NCBI RefSeq assembly: GCF_051020985.1
Contig: NW_027475150.1
Span: 1 to 64,000, forward strand
Reading direction: 5' to 3'
Source: Nomia melanderi
Taxonomy: Eukaryota; Arthropoda; Insecta; Hymenoptera; Halictidae
Length of the DNA: 64,000 bases
The position numbers and the translations under genes were made by a program. The notes under the pieces were generated by a model. It worked only from the letters and a program-made list of their open reading frames with translations. It was not told where the DNA came from and made no database searches. Positions 24,030 to 38,800 of the stretch are shown here, piece after piece. The stretch's first letter is position 1. Each line of letters opens with the position of its first letter.

Positions 24030-26279
24030 CGGTCAGGGAAAAATCCAATATATATCTGGTGATGTCGCGGGTGCTATTAGAGATAGCGCAATAAACCAAA
24101 GTGCATTGTCTGTAGGAGGCCCTGGCGCATGAATCTGGCCAGCGGGAACGACCTCGGACCACCAGGAGCCGAGAAAACCACCGTCTCATGGGGCCGGACA
24201 CTCCGGGTCGGGGGAAAATCCAATATATATGTAGTGATATCTCGGGTGCTATTACAAATAGCGCAATAAATCAAAGTGCAATGTCTGTAGGAGGCCATGG
24301 CGCATGAATCTGTGCAGCGGGAAAGACCTCGGACCACCAGGGGCCGAGAAAACCACCGTCTCATGGGGCCGGACCTTCAGGGTCAGGGAAAAATCCAATA
24401 TATATCTGGTGATATCTCGGGTGCTATTAGAGATAGCGCAATAAACCAAAGTGAATTATCTGCAGGAGGCCATGGCGCATGAATCTGTGCAGCGGGAAAG
24501 ACCTCGGACCACCAGGGGCCGAGAAAACCACCGTCTCATGGGGCCGGACCTTCAGGGTCAGGGGAAAATCCAATATATATCTAGTGATATCTCGGGTGCT
24601 ATTAGATACAGCGCAATAAACCAAAGTGAATTAACTATAGGAGGCCCTGGCGCATGCAGCTGTGTAGCGGGAACGACCTCGGGCCACCAGGGGCCGAGAA
24701 AACCACCGTCTCATGGGGCCGGACACTCAGGGTCAGAGAAAAATCCAATATATATCTGGTGATATCTCGGTTGCTATTACAGATAGCGCAATAAATCAAA
24801 GTGCATTGTCTGTATTAGGCCCTGGCGCATGAATCTGGGCAGCGGGAACGACCACGGAGCACCAGGGGCCGAGAAAACCACCGTCTCATGGGTCCGGACT
24901 CTCAGGGTCAGGGAATAATCCAATGTATATCTGGTGATATCTCGGTTGCTATTACAGATAGCGCAATAAATCAAAGTGCGTTGTCTGTAGGAGGCCCCGG
25001 CGCATGAATCTGGGCAGCGGGAACGACCTCGGACCACCAGGGGCCGGGAAAACCACAGTCTCATGGGGCCAGAAACTCAGGGTCAGGGAAAAATCAAATA
25101 TATATCTGGCGATATCTCGGATGCTATTAGAGATAGCGCAATAAGCCAAAGTGAATTATCTGCAGGAGGCCCTGGCGCATGCATCTGTGCAGCGGGAACG
25201 ACCTCGGACCACCAGGCGCCGAGAAAACCACCGTCTCATGGGGCCGGACACTCAGGGTCAGGGGAAAATCCAATATATATCTGGTGATATCTCGGGTGCT
25301 ATTAGAGATAGCGCAATAAGCCAAAGTGAATTATCTGCAGGAGGCCCTGGCGCATGAATCTGTGCAGCGGGAACGACCTCGGACCACCAGGGGCCGAGAA
25401 AACCACCGTCTCATGGGGCCGGACACTCAGGGTCAGGGAAAAATCAAATATATATCTGGTGATATCTCGGGTGCTATTACAGATAGCGCGATAAACCAAA
25501 GTGCATTGTCTGTAGGACGCCCTGGGGCATGATTCTGGACAGGGGGAACGACCTCAGACCACCAGCGGCCGGGAAAACCACCGTCTCATGGGGGCGGACA
25601 CTCAGGGTCAGGGGAAAATCCAATATATATCTGATGATATCTCGGGTGCTATTACAGATAGCGCAATAAATCAAAGTGCATTGTCTGTAGGAGGCCCTGG
25701 CGCATGAATCTGTCCAGCGGGAACGACCTCGGACCATCAGGGGCCGAGAAAACCACCGTCTCATGGGGCCGGACTGTCAGGTTCAGGGGAAAATCCAATA
25801 TATATCTAGTGATATCTCGGGTGCTATTAGATATAGCGCAATAAACCAAAGAGAATTATCTGCAGGAGGCCCTGGTGCATGCATCTGTGTAGCGGGAACG
25901 ACCTCGGACCACCAGGGGCCGAGAAAACCACCGTCTCATGGGGCCGGACACTCAGGGTCAGAGAAAAATCCAATATATATCTGGGGATATCTAGGGTGCT
26001 ATTACAGATAGCGCAATAAATCAAAGTGCATTGTATGTAGGAGTCCCTGGCGCATGAATCTGGCCAGGGGGAACGACATCGGACCACCAGGGGCCGAGAA
26101 AATTACAGATTTTCGGTATCCGTCACCCAAAGTAATGTAAAAATCCAGCATATATATGGAGCTTTCTCGGGTGCTATTACAGATAGCGCAATAAATCAAA
26201 GTGCATTGTCTGTAGGAGGCCCAGTCGAATGAATCTGTGCAGCGGGAACGACCTCGGACCACCAGGGTCCGAGAAAACC

Positions 26280-27835
26280 ACGGTCTCATGGGGCCGGACA
26301 CTCAGGGTCATGTAAAAATCCAATATATATCTGGTGATATCTCGGGTGCTATTACCGATAGCGCAATGAATCAAAGTGCATTGTCTGTAGGAGGCCCTGG
26401 CGCATGAATCTGTGCAGCGGGAACGACCTCGGACCACCAGTGGCTGAGAAAATTACAGATATTCGGAATCCGTCACCCAAGGTCATGTAAAAATCCAGCA
26501 AATATCAGGTGATATCTCGGGTGCTATTACAGATAGCGCAATAAACCAAAGTGCATTGTCTGTAGGAGGCCCTGGCGCATGAATCTGGGCAGCGGGAACG
26601 ACCTCGGACCACCAGGGGCCGAGAAAACCACCGTCTCATGGGTCCGGACACTCAGGGTCAGGGGAAAATCCAATATATATCTGGTGATATCTCGGGTGCT
26701 ATTACCGATAGCGCAATGAATCAAAGTGCATTGTCTGTAGGAGGCCCTGGCGCATGAATCTGTGCAGCGGGAACGACCTCGGACCACCATGGGCCGTGAA
26801 AACCGCAGTCTCATGGGGCCGGACACTCAGGGTCAGGGGAAAATCCAATATGTATCTGGTGATATCTCGGGTGCTATTAGAGATAGCGCAATAAACCAAA
26901 GTGAGTAATCTGCAGGAGGCCCTGGCGCATGCATCTGTGCAGCGGGAACAACCGCGGACCACCAGGGGCCGAGAAACCCACCGTCTCATTGGGCCGGACT
27001 CTCAGGGTCAGGGAAAAATCCAATATATATCTGGTGATATCTCGGGTGCTATTACAGATAGCGCAATAAACCAAAGTCCATTGTCTGTAGGAGGCCCTGG
27101 CGCATGAATCTGTGCAGCGGGAACGACCTCGGACCACCAGGGGCCGAGAAAACAGCAGTCTCACGGGGCCGGACACTCAGGGTCAGGGGAAAATCCAATA
27201 TATATGTGGTGATATCTCGGGTGCTATTAGAGATAGCGCAATAAACCAAAGTGAATTATCTGCAGGAGGCCCTGGCGCATGAATCTGTGCAGCGGGAACG
27301 ACCTCGGACCACCAGGGGCCGAGAAAACCACGGTCTCATGGGGCCGGACACTCAGGGTCATGTAAAAATCCAATATATATCTGGTGATATCTCGGGTGCT
27401 ATTACCGATAGCGCAAGGAATCAAAGTGCATTGTCTGTAGGAGGCCCTGGCTCATGAATCTGTGCAGCGGGAACGACCTCGGACCACCAGTGGCTGAGAA
27501 AATTACAGATATTCGGAATCCGTCACCCAAGGTCATGTAAAAATCCAGCAAATATCAGGTGATATCTCGGGTGCTATTACAGATAGCGCAATAAACCAAA
27601 GTGCATTGTCTGTAGGAGGCCCTGGCGCATGAATCTGGGCAGCGGGAACGACCTCGGACCACCAGGGGCCGAGAAAACCACCGTCTCATGGGTCCGGACA
27701 CTCAGGGTCAGGGGAAAATCCAATATATATCTGGTGATATCTCGGGTGCTATTACCGATAGCGCAATGAATCAAAGTGCATTGTCTGTAGGAGGCCCTGG
27801 CGCATGAATCTGTGCAGCGGGAACGACCTCGGACC
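26280..27835 (+). repeat. 1050-bp (6-monomer) block repeat
   Basis: 26280-26785 recurs at 27330-27835 (offset 1050 bp), including CGGTCTCATGG followed by GGGTCATGTAAAAATCC, the ATTACCGATAGCGCAA monomer, the AGTGGCTGAGAAAATTAC cassette-C monomer with its unusual CAAATATCAGG, and the TGGGTCCGG monomer. Related monomers at 28.0-28.7 kb extend the pattern irregularly, at spacings of 700, 525 and 1225 bp, so this is a partly scrambled higher-order repeat. Confidence 0.7.
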
Positions 27836-30800
27836 ACAAGGGGCCGAGAAAACAGCAGTCTCCCGGGGCCGGACACTCAGGGTCAGGGGAAAATCCAATA
27901 TATATGTGGTGATATCTCGGGTGCTATTAGAGATAGCGCAATAAGCCAATGTGAATTATCTGCAGGACGCCCTGGGGCATGAATCTGTGAAGCGGGAACG
28001 ACCTCGGACCACCAGGGGCCGAGAAAACCACCGTCTCATGGGGCCGGACACTCAGGGTCATGTAAAAATCCAATATATATCTGGTGATATCTCGGGTGCT
28101 ATTACCGATAGCGCAATGAATCAAAGTGCATTGTCTGTAGGAGGCCCTGGCGCATGAATCTGTGCAGCGGGAACGACCTCGGACCACCATGGGCCGAGAA
28201 AACCGCAGTCTCATGGGGCCGGACACTCAGGGACAGGGGAAAATCCAATATATATCTGGTGATATCTCGGGTGCTATTACAGATAGCGCAATAAAAAAAA
28301 GTCCATTGTCTGTAGGAGGCCCTGGCGCATGAATCTGTGCAGCGGGAACGACCTCGGACCACCAGGGGCCGAGAAAACAGCAGTCTCACGGGGCCGGACA
28401 CTCAGGGTCAGGGGAAAATCCAATATATATCTGGTGATATCTCGGGTGCTATTAGAGATAGCGCAATAAACCAATGTGAATTATCTGCAGGAGGCCCTGG
28501 GGCATGAATCTGTGCAGCGGGAACGACCTCGGACCACCAGGGGCCGAGAAAACCACCGTCTCATGGGGCCGGACACTCAGGGTCATGTAAAAATCCAATA
28601 TATATCTGGTGATATCTCGGGTGCTATTACCGATAGCGCAATGAATCAAAGTGCATTGTCTGTAGGAGGCCCAGTCGAATGAATCTGTGCAGCGGGAACG
28701 ACCTCGGACCACCAGGGTCCGAGAAAACCACGGTCTCATGGGTCCGGACACTCAGGGTCAGGGGAAAATCCAATATATATCTGGTGATATCTCGGGTGCT
28801 ATTAGAGATAGCGCAATAAACCAAAGTGAATTATCTGCAGGAGGCCCTGGCGCATGAATCTGTACATCGGGAACGACCTCGGACCACCAGGGGCCGAGAA
28901 AACCACCGTCTCATGCGGCCGGACACTCAGGGTCAGGGGAAAATTCAATATATATCTGGTGATATCTCGGGTGCTATTACAGATAGCGTAATAAACCAAA
29001 GTCCATTGTCTGTAGGAGGCCCTGGCGCATGAATCTGTGCAGCGGGAACGACCTCGGACAACCAGGAGCCGAGAAAACAGCAGTCTCACGGGGCCGGACA
29101 CTCAGGGTCAGGGGAAAATCCAATATATATGTGGTGATATCTCGGGTGCTATTAGAGATAGCGCAATAAGCCAATGTGAATTACCTGCAGGACGCCCTGG
29201 GGCATGAATCTGTGAAGCGGGAACGACCTCGGACCACCAGGGGCCGAGAAAACCACCGTCACATGGGGCCGGACACTCAGGGTCATGTAAAAATCCAATA
29301 TATATCTGGTGATATCTCGGGTGCTATTACAGATAGCGCAATAAATCAAAGTGCATTGTCCGTTGGAGGCCCTGCCGCATGAATCTGTGCATCGGGAACG
29401 ACCTCGGACCACCAGGGGCCGAGAAAACCACCGTCTCATGGGGCCGGACACTAAGGGTCAGGGAAAAATCAAATATATATCTGGTGATATCTCGGGTGCT
29501 ATTACAGATAGCGCAATAAATCAAAGTGCATTGTCTGCAGGAGGCCCTAGCGAATGAATGTGTGCCGCAGGAACGACCTCGGACCACGAGTGGCCGAGAA
29601 AATTACAGATATTCGGAATCCGTCACCCAAGGTCATGTAAAAATCCAGCAAATATCTGGTGATATCTCGGGTGCTATTAGATACAGCGCAATAAACCAAA
29701 GTGAATTATCTGCAGGAGGCCCCGGCGCATGAATCTGGGCAGCGGGAACGACCTCGGACCACCAGGGGCCGAGAAAACCACCGTCTCATGGGGCCGGACA
29801 CTCAGAGTCAGGGGAAAATCCAATATATATCTGGTGATATCTCGGGTGCTATTAGAGATTGCGCAATAAACCAAAGTGAATTATCTGCAGGAGGCCCTGG
29901 CGCATGAATCTGTGCAGCGGGAACGACCTCGGTCCACCAGGGGCCGAGAAAACCACCGTCTCATGGGGCTGGACACACAGGGTCAGGGGAAAATCCAATA
30001 TATATCTGGTGATATCTCGGTGCTATTACAGATAGCGCAATAAATCAAAGTGCATTGTCTGTAGGAGGCCCAGGCGAATGAATCTGGCCAGCGGGAACGA
30101 CATCCGACCACCAGGGGCCGAGTAAACCACCGTCTCATGGGGCCGGGCACTCAGGGTCAGGGAAAAATCCAATATATATCTGGTGATATCTCGGGTGCTA
30201 TTACAGATAGCGCAATAAATCAAAGTTCATTATCTGCAGGAGGTCCTGGCGCATGCATCTGTGCAGCGGGAACGACCTCCGACCACCAGGGGCCTAGTAA
30301 ACCAACGTCTCATGGGGCCGGACACTCAGGGTCAGGGAAAAATCCAAATATATCTGGTGATATCTCGGGCGCTATTACAGATAGCGCAATAAATCAAAGT
30401 GCATTGTCTGTAGGAGGCACTGGCGAATGAATCTGTGCCGCAGGAACGATCTCGGACCACCAGTGGCCGAGAAAATTACAGATATTCGGAATACGTCACC
30501 CAAGGTCATGTAAAAATCCAGCATATGTCTGGTGATATCTCGGGTGCTATTACAGATAGCGCAATAAATCAAAGTGCATTGTCTGTAGGAGGCCCTGGCG
30601 CATGAATCTGGGCAACGGGAACGACCTCGGACCACCAGGGGCCGAGAAAATCACCGTCTCATGGCGCCGGACACTCAGGGTCAGGGAAAAATCCAATATA
30701 TATCTGGTGATGTCTCGGGTGCTATTACAGATAGCGCAATTAATCAAAGTGCATTGTCTGTAGGAGGCCCTGGCGCATGAATCTGGCCAGCGGGAACGAC

Positions 30801-31806
30801 CTCGGAACACCAGGGGCCGAGAAAACCACAGTCACATGGGGCCGGACACACATGGTCAGGGAAAAATCCAATATATATCTGGTGATATCACGGGTGCTAT
30901 TAGAGATAGCGCAATAAATCAAAGTGCATTGTCTGTTGGAGGACCTGGCGCATGAATCTGTGCAGCTCGAACGACCTCGGACCACCAGGGGCCGAGAAAA
31001 CCACCGTCACATGGGGCCGGAAACTCAGGGTCAGGGGAAAAACCAATATATATCTGGAGATATCTCGGGTGCTATTACAGATAGCTCTATAAATCAAAGT
31101 GCATTGTCTGTAGGAGGCCCAGTCGAATGATCTGTGCAGCGGGAACGACCTCGGACCACCAGGGTCCGAGAAAACAACGGTCTCATGGGTCCGGACACTC
31201 AGGGTCAGGGCAAAATATAATATATATCTGGTGATATCTCGGGTGCTATTACAGATAGCGCACTAAATCAAAGTGCATTGTCTGTAGGAGGCCCAGGCGA
31301 ATGAATCTGGCCAGCGGGAAAGACCTCCGACCACCAGGGGCCGAGTAAACCACCGTCTCATGGGGCCGGGCACTCAGGGTCAGGGAAAAATCCAATATAT
31401 ATCTAGTGATATCTCGGGTGCTATTACAGATAGCGCAATAAATCAAAGTGCATTGTCTGTAGGAGGCCCTGGCGCAAGAATCTGGCCAGCGGGAACGACC
31501 TCGGACCACCAGGGGCCGAGAAAACCACCGTCTCATGGGGCCGGACACTCAGGGTCAGGGGAAAATCCAATATATATCTGGTGATATCTCGGGTGCTATT
31601 ACAGATAGCTCTATAAATCAAAGTGCATTGTCTGTAGGAGGCACTGGCGAATGAATCTGTGCCGCAGGAACGACCTCGGACCACCAGTGGCCGAGAAAAT
31701 TACAGATATTCGGAATCCGTCACCCAAGGTCATGTAAAAATCCAGCATATATCTGGTGATATCTCGGGTGCTATTACAGATAGCGCAATAAACCAAAGTG
31801 CATTGT

Positions 31807-31981
31807 CTGTAGGAGGCCCTGGCGCATGAATCTGGCCAGCGGGAACGACCTCGGACCACCAGGGGCCGAGAAAACCACCGTCTCATGGGGCCGGACACTC
31901 AGGGTCAGGGGAAAATCCAATATATATCTGGTGATATCTCGGGTGCTATTACAGATAGCGCAATAAATCAAAGTGCATTGT
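31807..31981 (+). repeat. Representative B-type monomer
   Basis: Starts CTGTAG and ends ATTACAGATAGCGCAATAAA, then TCAAAGTGCATTGT. It includes the common sub-variant AATCTGGCCAGCGGG in place of AATCTGTGCAGCGGG. EcoRV (GATATC) occurs once in almost every A- and B-type monomer; PstI (CTGCAG) occurs mainly where the previous monomer ends in the A form. Confidence 0.8.
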
Positions 31982-34214
31982 CTGTAGGAGGCCCTGGCGC
32001 ATGAATCTGGCCAGCGGGAACGACCTCGGACCACCAGTGGCCGAGAAAATTACAGATATTCGGAATCCGTCACCCAAGGTCATGTAAAAATCCAGCATAT
32101 ATCTGGTGATATCTCGGGTGCTATTACAGATAGCGCAATAAACCAAAGTGCATTTTCTGTAGGAGGCCCTGGCGCATGAATCTGGCCAGCGGGAACGACC
32201 TCGGACCACCAGGGGCCGAGAAAACTACCGTCTTATGGGGCCGGACACTCAGGGTCAGGGGAAAATCCAATATATATCTGGTGATATCTCGGGTGCTATT
32301 AGAGATAGCGCAATAAACCAAAGTGAATTATCTGCAGGAGGCCCTGGCGCATGCATCTGAGCAGCGGGAACGACCTCCGACCACCAGGGGCAGAGAAAAC
32401 CACGGTCTCATGGGTCCGGACACTCAGGGTCAGGGGAAAATCCAATATATATCTGGTGATATCTCGGGTGCTATTACAGATAGCGCAATAAATCAAAGTG
32501 CATTGTCTGTAGGAGGCCCAGGCGAATGATTCTGTGCCGCAGGAACGACCTCGGACCACCAGTGGCCGAGAAAATTACAGATATTCGGAATCCGTCACCC
32601 AATGTCATGTAAAAATCCAGCATATATCTGGTGATATCTCGGGTGCTATTACAGATAGCGCAATAAACCAAAGTGCATTGTCTGTAGGAGGCCCTGGCGC
32701 ATGAATCTGGGCAGCGGGATCGACCTTGGACCACCAGGGGCCGAGAAAATCACCGTCTCATGGGGCCGGACACTAAGGGTCAGGGAAAAATCAAATATAT
32801 ATCTGGTGATATCTCGGGTGCTATTACAGATAGCGCAATAAATCAAAGTGCATTGTCTGTAGGAGGCCCTGGCGCATGAGTCTGTGCAGCGGGAACGACC
32901 TCGGACCACCAGGGGCCGAGAAAACCACAGTCTCATGGAGCCGGTCACTCAGGGTCAGGGGAAAATCCAATATATATCTGGTGATATCTCGGGTGCTATT
33001 ACAGATAGCGCAATAAATCAAAGTGCATTGTCTGTAGGATGCCCTGGCGCATGAATCTGGGCAGCGGGAACGACCTCGGACCACCAGGGGCCGAGAAAAC
33101 CACCGTCTCATGGGGCCGGACACTCAGAGTCAGGGGAAAATCCAATATATATCTGGTGATATCTCGGGTGCTATTAGAGATTGCGCAATAAACCAAAGTG
33201 AATTATCTGCAGGAGGCCCTGGCGCATGAATCTGTGCAGCGGGAACGACCTCGGTCCACCAGGGGCCGAGAAAACCACCGTCTCATGGGGCTGGACACAC
33301 AGGGTCAGGGGAAAATCCAATATATATCTGGTGATATCTCGGGTTCTATTACAGATAGCGCAATAAACCAAAGTGAATTATCTGCAGGAGGCCCTGGCGC
33401 ATGAATCTGTGCAGCGGGAACGACCTCCGACCAGCAGGGGCCGAGACAACCACCGTCTCATGGGGCCGGACACTCAGGGTCAGGGAAAAATTCAATATAT
33501 ATCTGGTGATATCTCGGGTGCTATTACAGATAGCACAATAAATCAATGTGCATTTTCTGTAGGAGGCCCTGGCGCATGAATTTGTGCAGCGGGAACGACC
33601 TCGGACCACCAGGGGCCGAGAAAACCACCGTCTCATGGGGCCGGACACTCAGGGTCAGGGAAAAATCCAATATATATCTGGTGATATCTCGGGTGCTATT
33701 ACAGATAGCCCAATAAGTCAAAGTGCATTGTCTGTAGGAGGCCCAGGCGAATGAATCTGGCCAGCAGGAACGACCTCCGACCACCAGGGGCCGAGTAAAC
33801 CACCGTTCTCATGGGTCCGGGCACTCAGGGTCAGGGAAAAATCCAAATATATCTGGTGATATCTCGGGTGCTATTACAGATAGCGCAATAAATCAAAGTG
33901 CATTGTCTGTAGGAGGCACTGGCGAATGAATCTGTGCCGCAGGAACGACCTCGGACCACCCGTGGCCGAGAAAATTACAGATACTCGGAATCCGTCACCC
34001 AAGGTCATGTAAAAATCCAGCATATATCTGGTGATATCTCGGGTGCTATTACAGATAGCGCAATAAACCAAAGTGCATTGTCTGTAGGAGGCCCTGGCGC
34101 ATGAATCTGGGCAGCGGGAACGACCTCGGACTACCAGGGGCCGAGAAAATCACCGTCTCATGGAGCCGGACACTCAGGGTCAGGGAAAAATCCAATATAT
34201 ATCTGGTGATATCT

Positions 34215-35875
34215 CGGGTGCTATTACAGATTGCGCAATAAATCAAAGTGCATTGTCTGTAGGAGGCCCTGGCGCATGAATCTGGGCAGCGGGAACGACC
34301 TCGGACCACCAGGGGCCGAGAAAACCACCGTCTCATGGGGCCGGACACTAAGGGTCAGAGAAAAATCAAATATATATCTGGTGATATCTCGGGTAGTATT
34401 ACAGATAGCGCAATAAATCAAAGTGCATTGTCTGTAGGAGGCCCTGGGGCATGAACCTGGCCAGCGGGAACGACCTCGGACCACCAGGGGCCAAGAAAAC
34501 CACCGTCTCATGGGGCCGGACACTCAGCGTCAGGGAAAAATCCAATATATATCTGGTGATATCTCGGGTGCTATTAGAGATAGCGCAATAAATCAAAGTG
34601 CATTGTCTGTAGGAGGCCCTGGCGCATGAATCTGGCCAGCGGGAACGACCTCGGACCACCAGGGGCCGAGAAAACCACCGTCTCATGGGGCCGGACACTC
34701 AGGGTCAGGGAAAAATCAAATATATAACCGGTGATATCTCGGGTGCTATTACAGATAGCGCAATAAATCAAAGTGCATTGTCTGCAGGAGGCCCTAGCGA
34801 ATGAATGTGTGCCGCAGGAACGACCTCGGACCACCAGTGGCCGAGAAAATTACAGATATTCGGAATCCGTCACCCAAGGTCATGTAAAAATCCAGCAAAT
34901 ATCTGGTGATATCTCGGGTGCTATTAGATACAGCGCAATAAACCAAAGTGAATTATCTGCAGGAGGCCCTGGCGCATGAATCTGGGCAGCGGGAACGACC
35001 TCGGACCACCAGGGGCCGAGAAAACCACCGTCTCATGGGGCCGGACACTCAGAGTCAGGGGAAAATCCAATATATATATGGTGATATCTCGGGTGCTATT
35101 ACAGATAGCGCAATAAATCAAAGTGCATTGTCTGTAGGAGGCCCAGGCGTATGAATCTGGCCAGAGGGAACGACCTCCGACCACCAGGAGCCGAGTAAAC
35201 CACCGTCTCATGGGGCCGGACACTCAGGGTCAGGGAAAAATCCAATATATATCTGGTGATATCTCGGTTGCTATTACAGATAGCGCAATAAAAAAAAGTG
35301 CATTGTCTGTAGGAGGCCCAGGCGAATGAATCTGGCCAGTGGGAACGACCTCGGACCACAAGGGGCCGAGAAAACCACAGTCTCATGGGGCCGGACACTC
35401 AGGGTCAGGGAAAAATCCAATATATATCTGCTGATCTCTCGGGTGCTATTACAGATAGCGCAATAAATCAAAGTGCATTGTCTGTAGGAGGCCCTGGCGC
35501 ATGAATCTGGGCAGCGGGAACGACCTCGGACCACCAGGGGCCGAGAAAACCACCGTCTCATGGGGCCGGACACTAAGGGTCAGGGAAAAATCAAATATAT
35601 ATCTGGTGATATCTCGGGTAGTATTACAGATAGCGCAATAAATCAAAGTGCATTGTCTGTAGGAGGCCCTGGGGCATGAACCTGGCCAGCGGGAACGACC
35701 TCGGACCACCAGGGGCCAAGAAAACCACCGTCTCATGGGGCCGGACACTCAGGGTCAGGGAAAAATCCAATATATATCTGGTGATATCTCGGGTGCTATT
35801 AGAGATAGCGCAATAAATCAAAGTGCATTGTCTGTAGGAGGCCCTGGCGCATGAATCTGGCCAGCGGGAACGACC
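34215..35875 (+). repeat. 1225-bp (7-monomer) block repeat
   Basis: About 34215-34655 recurs at 35440-35880. Diagnostic variants are CACTAAGGGTCAG, GGGTAGTATTACAG, GGGGCATGAACCTGG and GGGGCCAAGAAAACC. The copies differ at a few bases, for example GATTGCGC versus GATAGCGC near 34231/35456. The monomers between the copies belong to other types. Confidence 0.7.
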
Positions 35876-38800
35876 TCGGACCACAAGGGGCCGAGAAAAC
35901 CACAGTCTCATGGGGCCGGACACTCAGGGTCAGGGAAAAATCCAATATATATCTGGTGATCTCTCGGGTGCTATTACAGATAGCGCAATAAATCAAAGTG
36001 CATTGTCCGTTGGAGGCCCTGGCGCATGAATCTGTGCAGCGGGAACGACCTCGGACCACCAGGGGCCGAGAAAACCACCGTCTCATGGGGCCGGACACTA
36101 AGGGTCAGGGAAAAATCAAATATATATCTGGTGATATCTCGGGTGCTATTACAGATAGCGCAATAAATCAAAGTGCATTGTCTGTAGGAGGCCCTGGCGC
36201 ATGAATCTGGCCAGCGGGAACGACCTCGGACCACCAGTGGCCGAGAAAATTACAGATACTCGGAATCCGTCACCAAAGGTCATGTAAAAATCCAGCATAT
36301 ATCTGGTGATATCTCGGGTGCTATTACAGATAGCGCAATAAACCAAATTACATTGTCTGTAGGAGGCCCTGGCGCATGAATCTGGGCAGCGGGAACGACC
36401 TCGGACTACCAGGGGCCGAGAAAATCACCGTCTCATGGAGCCGGACACTCAGGGTCAGGGAAAAATCCAATATATATCTGGTGATATCTCGGGTGCTATT
36501 ACAGATAGCGCCATAAATCAAAGTGCATTGTCTGTAGGAGGCCCTGGCGCATGAATCTGGCCAGCGGGAACGACCTCGGACCACCAGGGGCCGAGAAAAC
36601 CACCGTCTCATGGGGCCGGACACTCAGGGTCAGGGAAAAATCAAATATATAACCGGTGATATCTCGGGTGCTATTACAGATAGCGCAATAAATCAAAGTG
36701 CATTGTCTGCAGGAGGCCCTTGCGAATGAATCTGTGCCGCAGGAACGACCTCGGACCACCAGTGGCCGAGAAAATTACAGATATTCGGAATCCGTCACCC
36801 AAGGTCATGTAAAAATCCAGCAAATATCTGGTGATATCTCGGGTGCTATTAGAGATAGCGCAATAAACCAAAGTGCATTGTCTGTAGGAGGCCCTGGCGC
36901 ATGAATCTGTGCAGCGGGAACGACCTCGGACCACCATGGGCCGAGAAAACCGCAGTCTCATGGGGCCGGACACTCAGGGTCAGGGGAAAATCCAATATAT
37001 ATCTGGTGATATCTCGGGTGCTATTAGAGATAGCGCAATAAGCCAAAGTGAATTATCTGCAGGAGGCCCTGGCGCATGAATCTGTACAGCGGGAACGACC
37101 TCGGACCGCCAGGGGCCGAGAAAACCACCGTCTCATGGGGCCGGACATTCAGGTTCAGGGAAAAATCCAATATATATCTGGTGATATCTCGGGTGCTATT
37201 AGAGATAGCGCAATAAATCAAAGTCCATTGTCTGTAGGAGGCCCTGGCGCATGAATCTGTGCAGCGGGAACGACCTCGGACCACCAGGGGCCGAGAAAAC
37301 AGCAGTCTGACGGGGCCGGACACTCAGGGTCAGGGGAAAATCCAATATATATCTGGTGATATCTCGGGTGCTATAACAGATAGCGCAATAAACCAAAGTG
37401 AATTATCTGAAGGAGGCCCTGGCGCATGCATCTGTGCAGCGGGAACGACCTCGGACCACCAGGGGCCGAGAAAACCACCGTCTCATGGGGCCGGACACTC
37501 AGGGTCAGGGAAAAATTCAATATATATCTGGTGATATCTCGGGTGCTATTACAGATAGCGCAATAAACCAAAGTCCATTGTCTGTAGGAGGCCCTGGCGC
37601 ATGAATCTGTGCAGCGGGAACGACCTCGGACCACCAGGGGCCGAGAAAACCGCAGTCTCATGGTGCCGGGCACTCAGGGTCAGGGGAAAATCCAATATAT
37701 ATCTGGTGAAATCTCGGGTGCTATTAGAGATAGCGCAATAAACCAGAGTGAATTATCTGCAGGAGGCTCTGGCGCATGAATCTGTGCAGCGGGAACGACC
37801 TCGGACCACCAGGGGCCGAGAAAACCACCGTCTCATGGGGCCGGACACTCAGGGTCAGGGAAAAATCCAATATATATCTGGTGATATCTCGGGTGCTATT
37901 ACAGATAGCGCAATAAACCAAAGTCCATTGTCTGTAGGAGGCCCTGGCGCATGAATCTGTGCAGCGGGAACGACCTCGGACCACCAGGGGCCGAGAAAAC
38001 CAACGTCTGATGGGGCCGGACACTCAGGGTCATGTAAAAATCCAATATATATATGGTGATATCTCGGGTGCTATTACAGATAGCGCAATAAACCAAAGTG
38101 AAGTATCTGCAGAAGGCCCTGGCGCATGCATCTCTGCAGCGGGAACGACCTCGGACCACCAGGGGCCGAGAAAACCACCGTCTCATGGGGCCGGAAACTC
38201 AGGGTCAGGGGAAAAGCCAATATATATCTGGTGATATCTCGGGTGCTATTAGAGATAGCGCAATAAATCAAAGTGCATTGTCTGCAGGAGGCCCTAGCGC
38301 ATGAATCTGTGCAGCGGGAACGACCTCGGACCAGCAGGGGCCGAGAAAATTACAGATACTCGGAATCCGTCACCCAAGGTCATGTAAAAATCCAGCAAAT
38401 ATCTGGTGATATCTCGGGTGCTATTAGATACAGCGCAATAAACCAGATTGCATGGTCTGTAGGAGGCCCTGGCGCATGAATCTGGGCAGCGGGAACGACC
38501 TCGGACTACCAGGGGCCGAGAAAATCACCGTCTCATGGAGCCCGACACTCAGGGTCAGGGAAAAATCCAATATATATCTGGTGATATCTCGGGTGCTATT
38601 ACAGATAGCGCCATAAATCAAAGTGCATTGTCTGTAGGAGGCCCTGGCGCATGAATCAGTGCAGCGGGAACGACCTCGGACCACCAGGGGCCGAGAAAAC
38701 CACCGTCTCATGGGGCCGGACACTCAGGGTCATGTAAAAATCCAATATATATCTGGTGATATCTCGGGTGCTATTACCGATAGCGCAATGAGTCAAAGTG

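Noticed and set aside
25335..25509. tRNA- or 5S-derived satellite
   Set aside because: No convincing A box/B box pair or 5S-like internal promoter was found by reading both strands.
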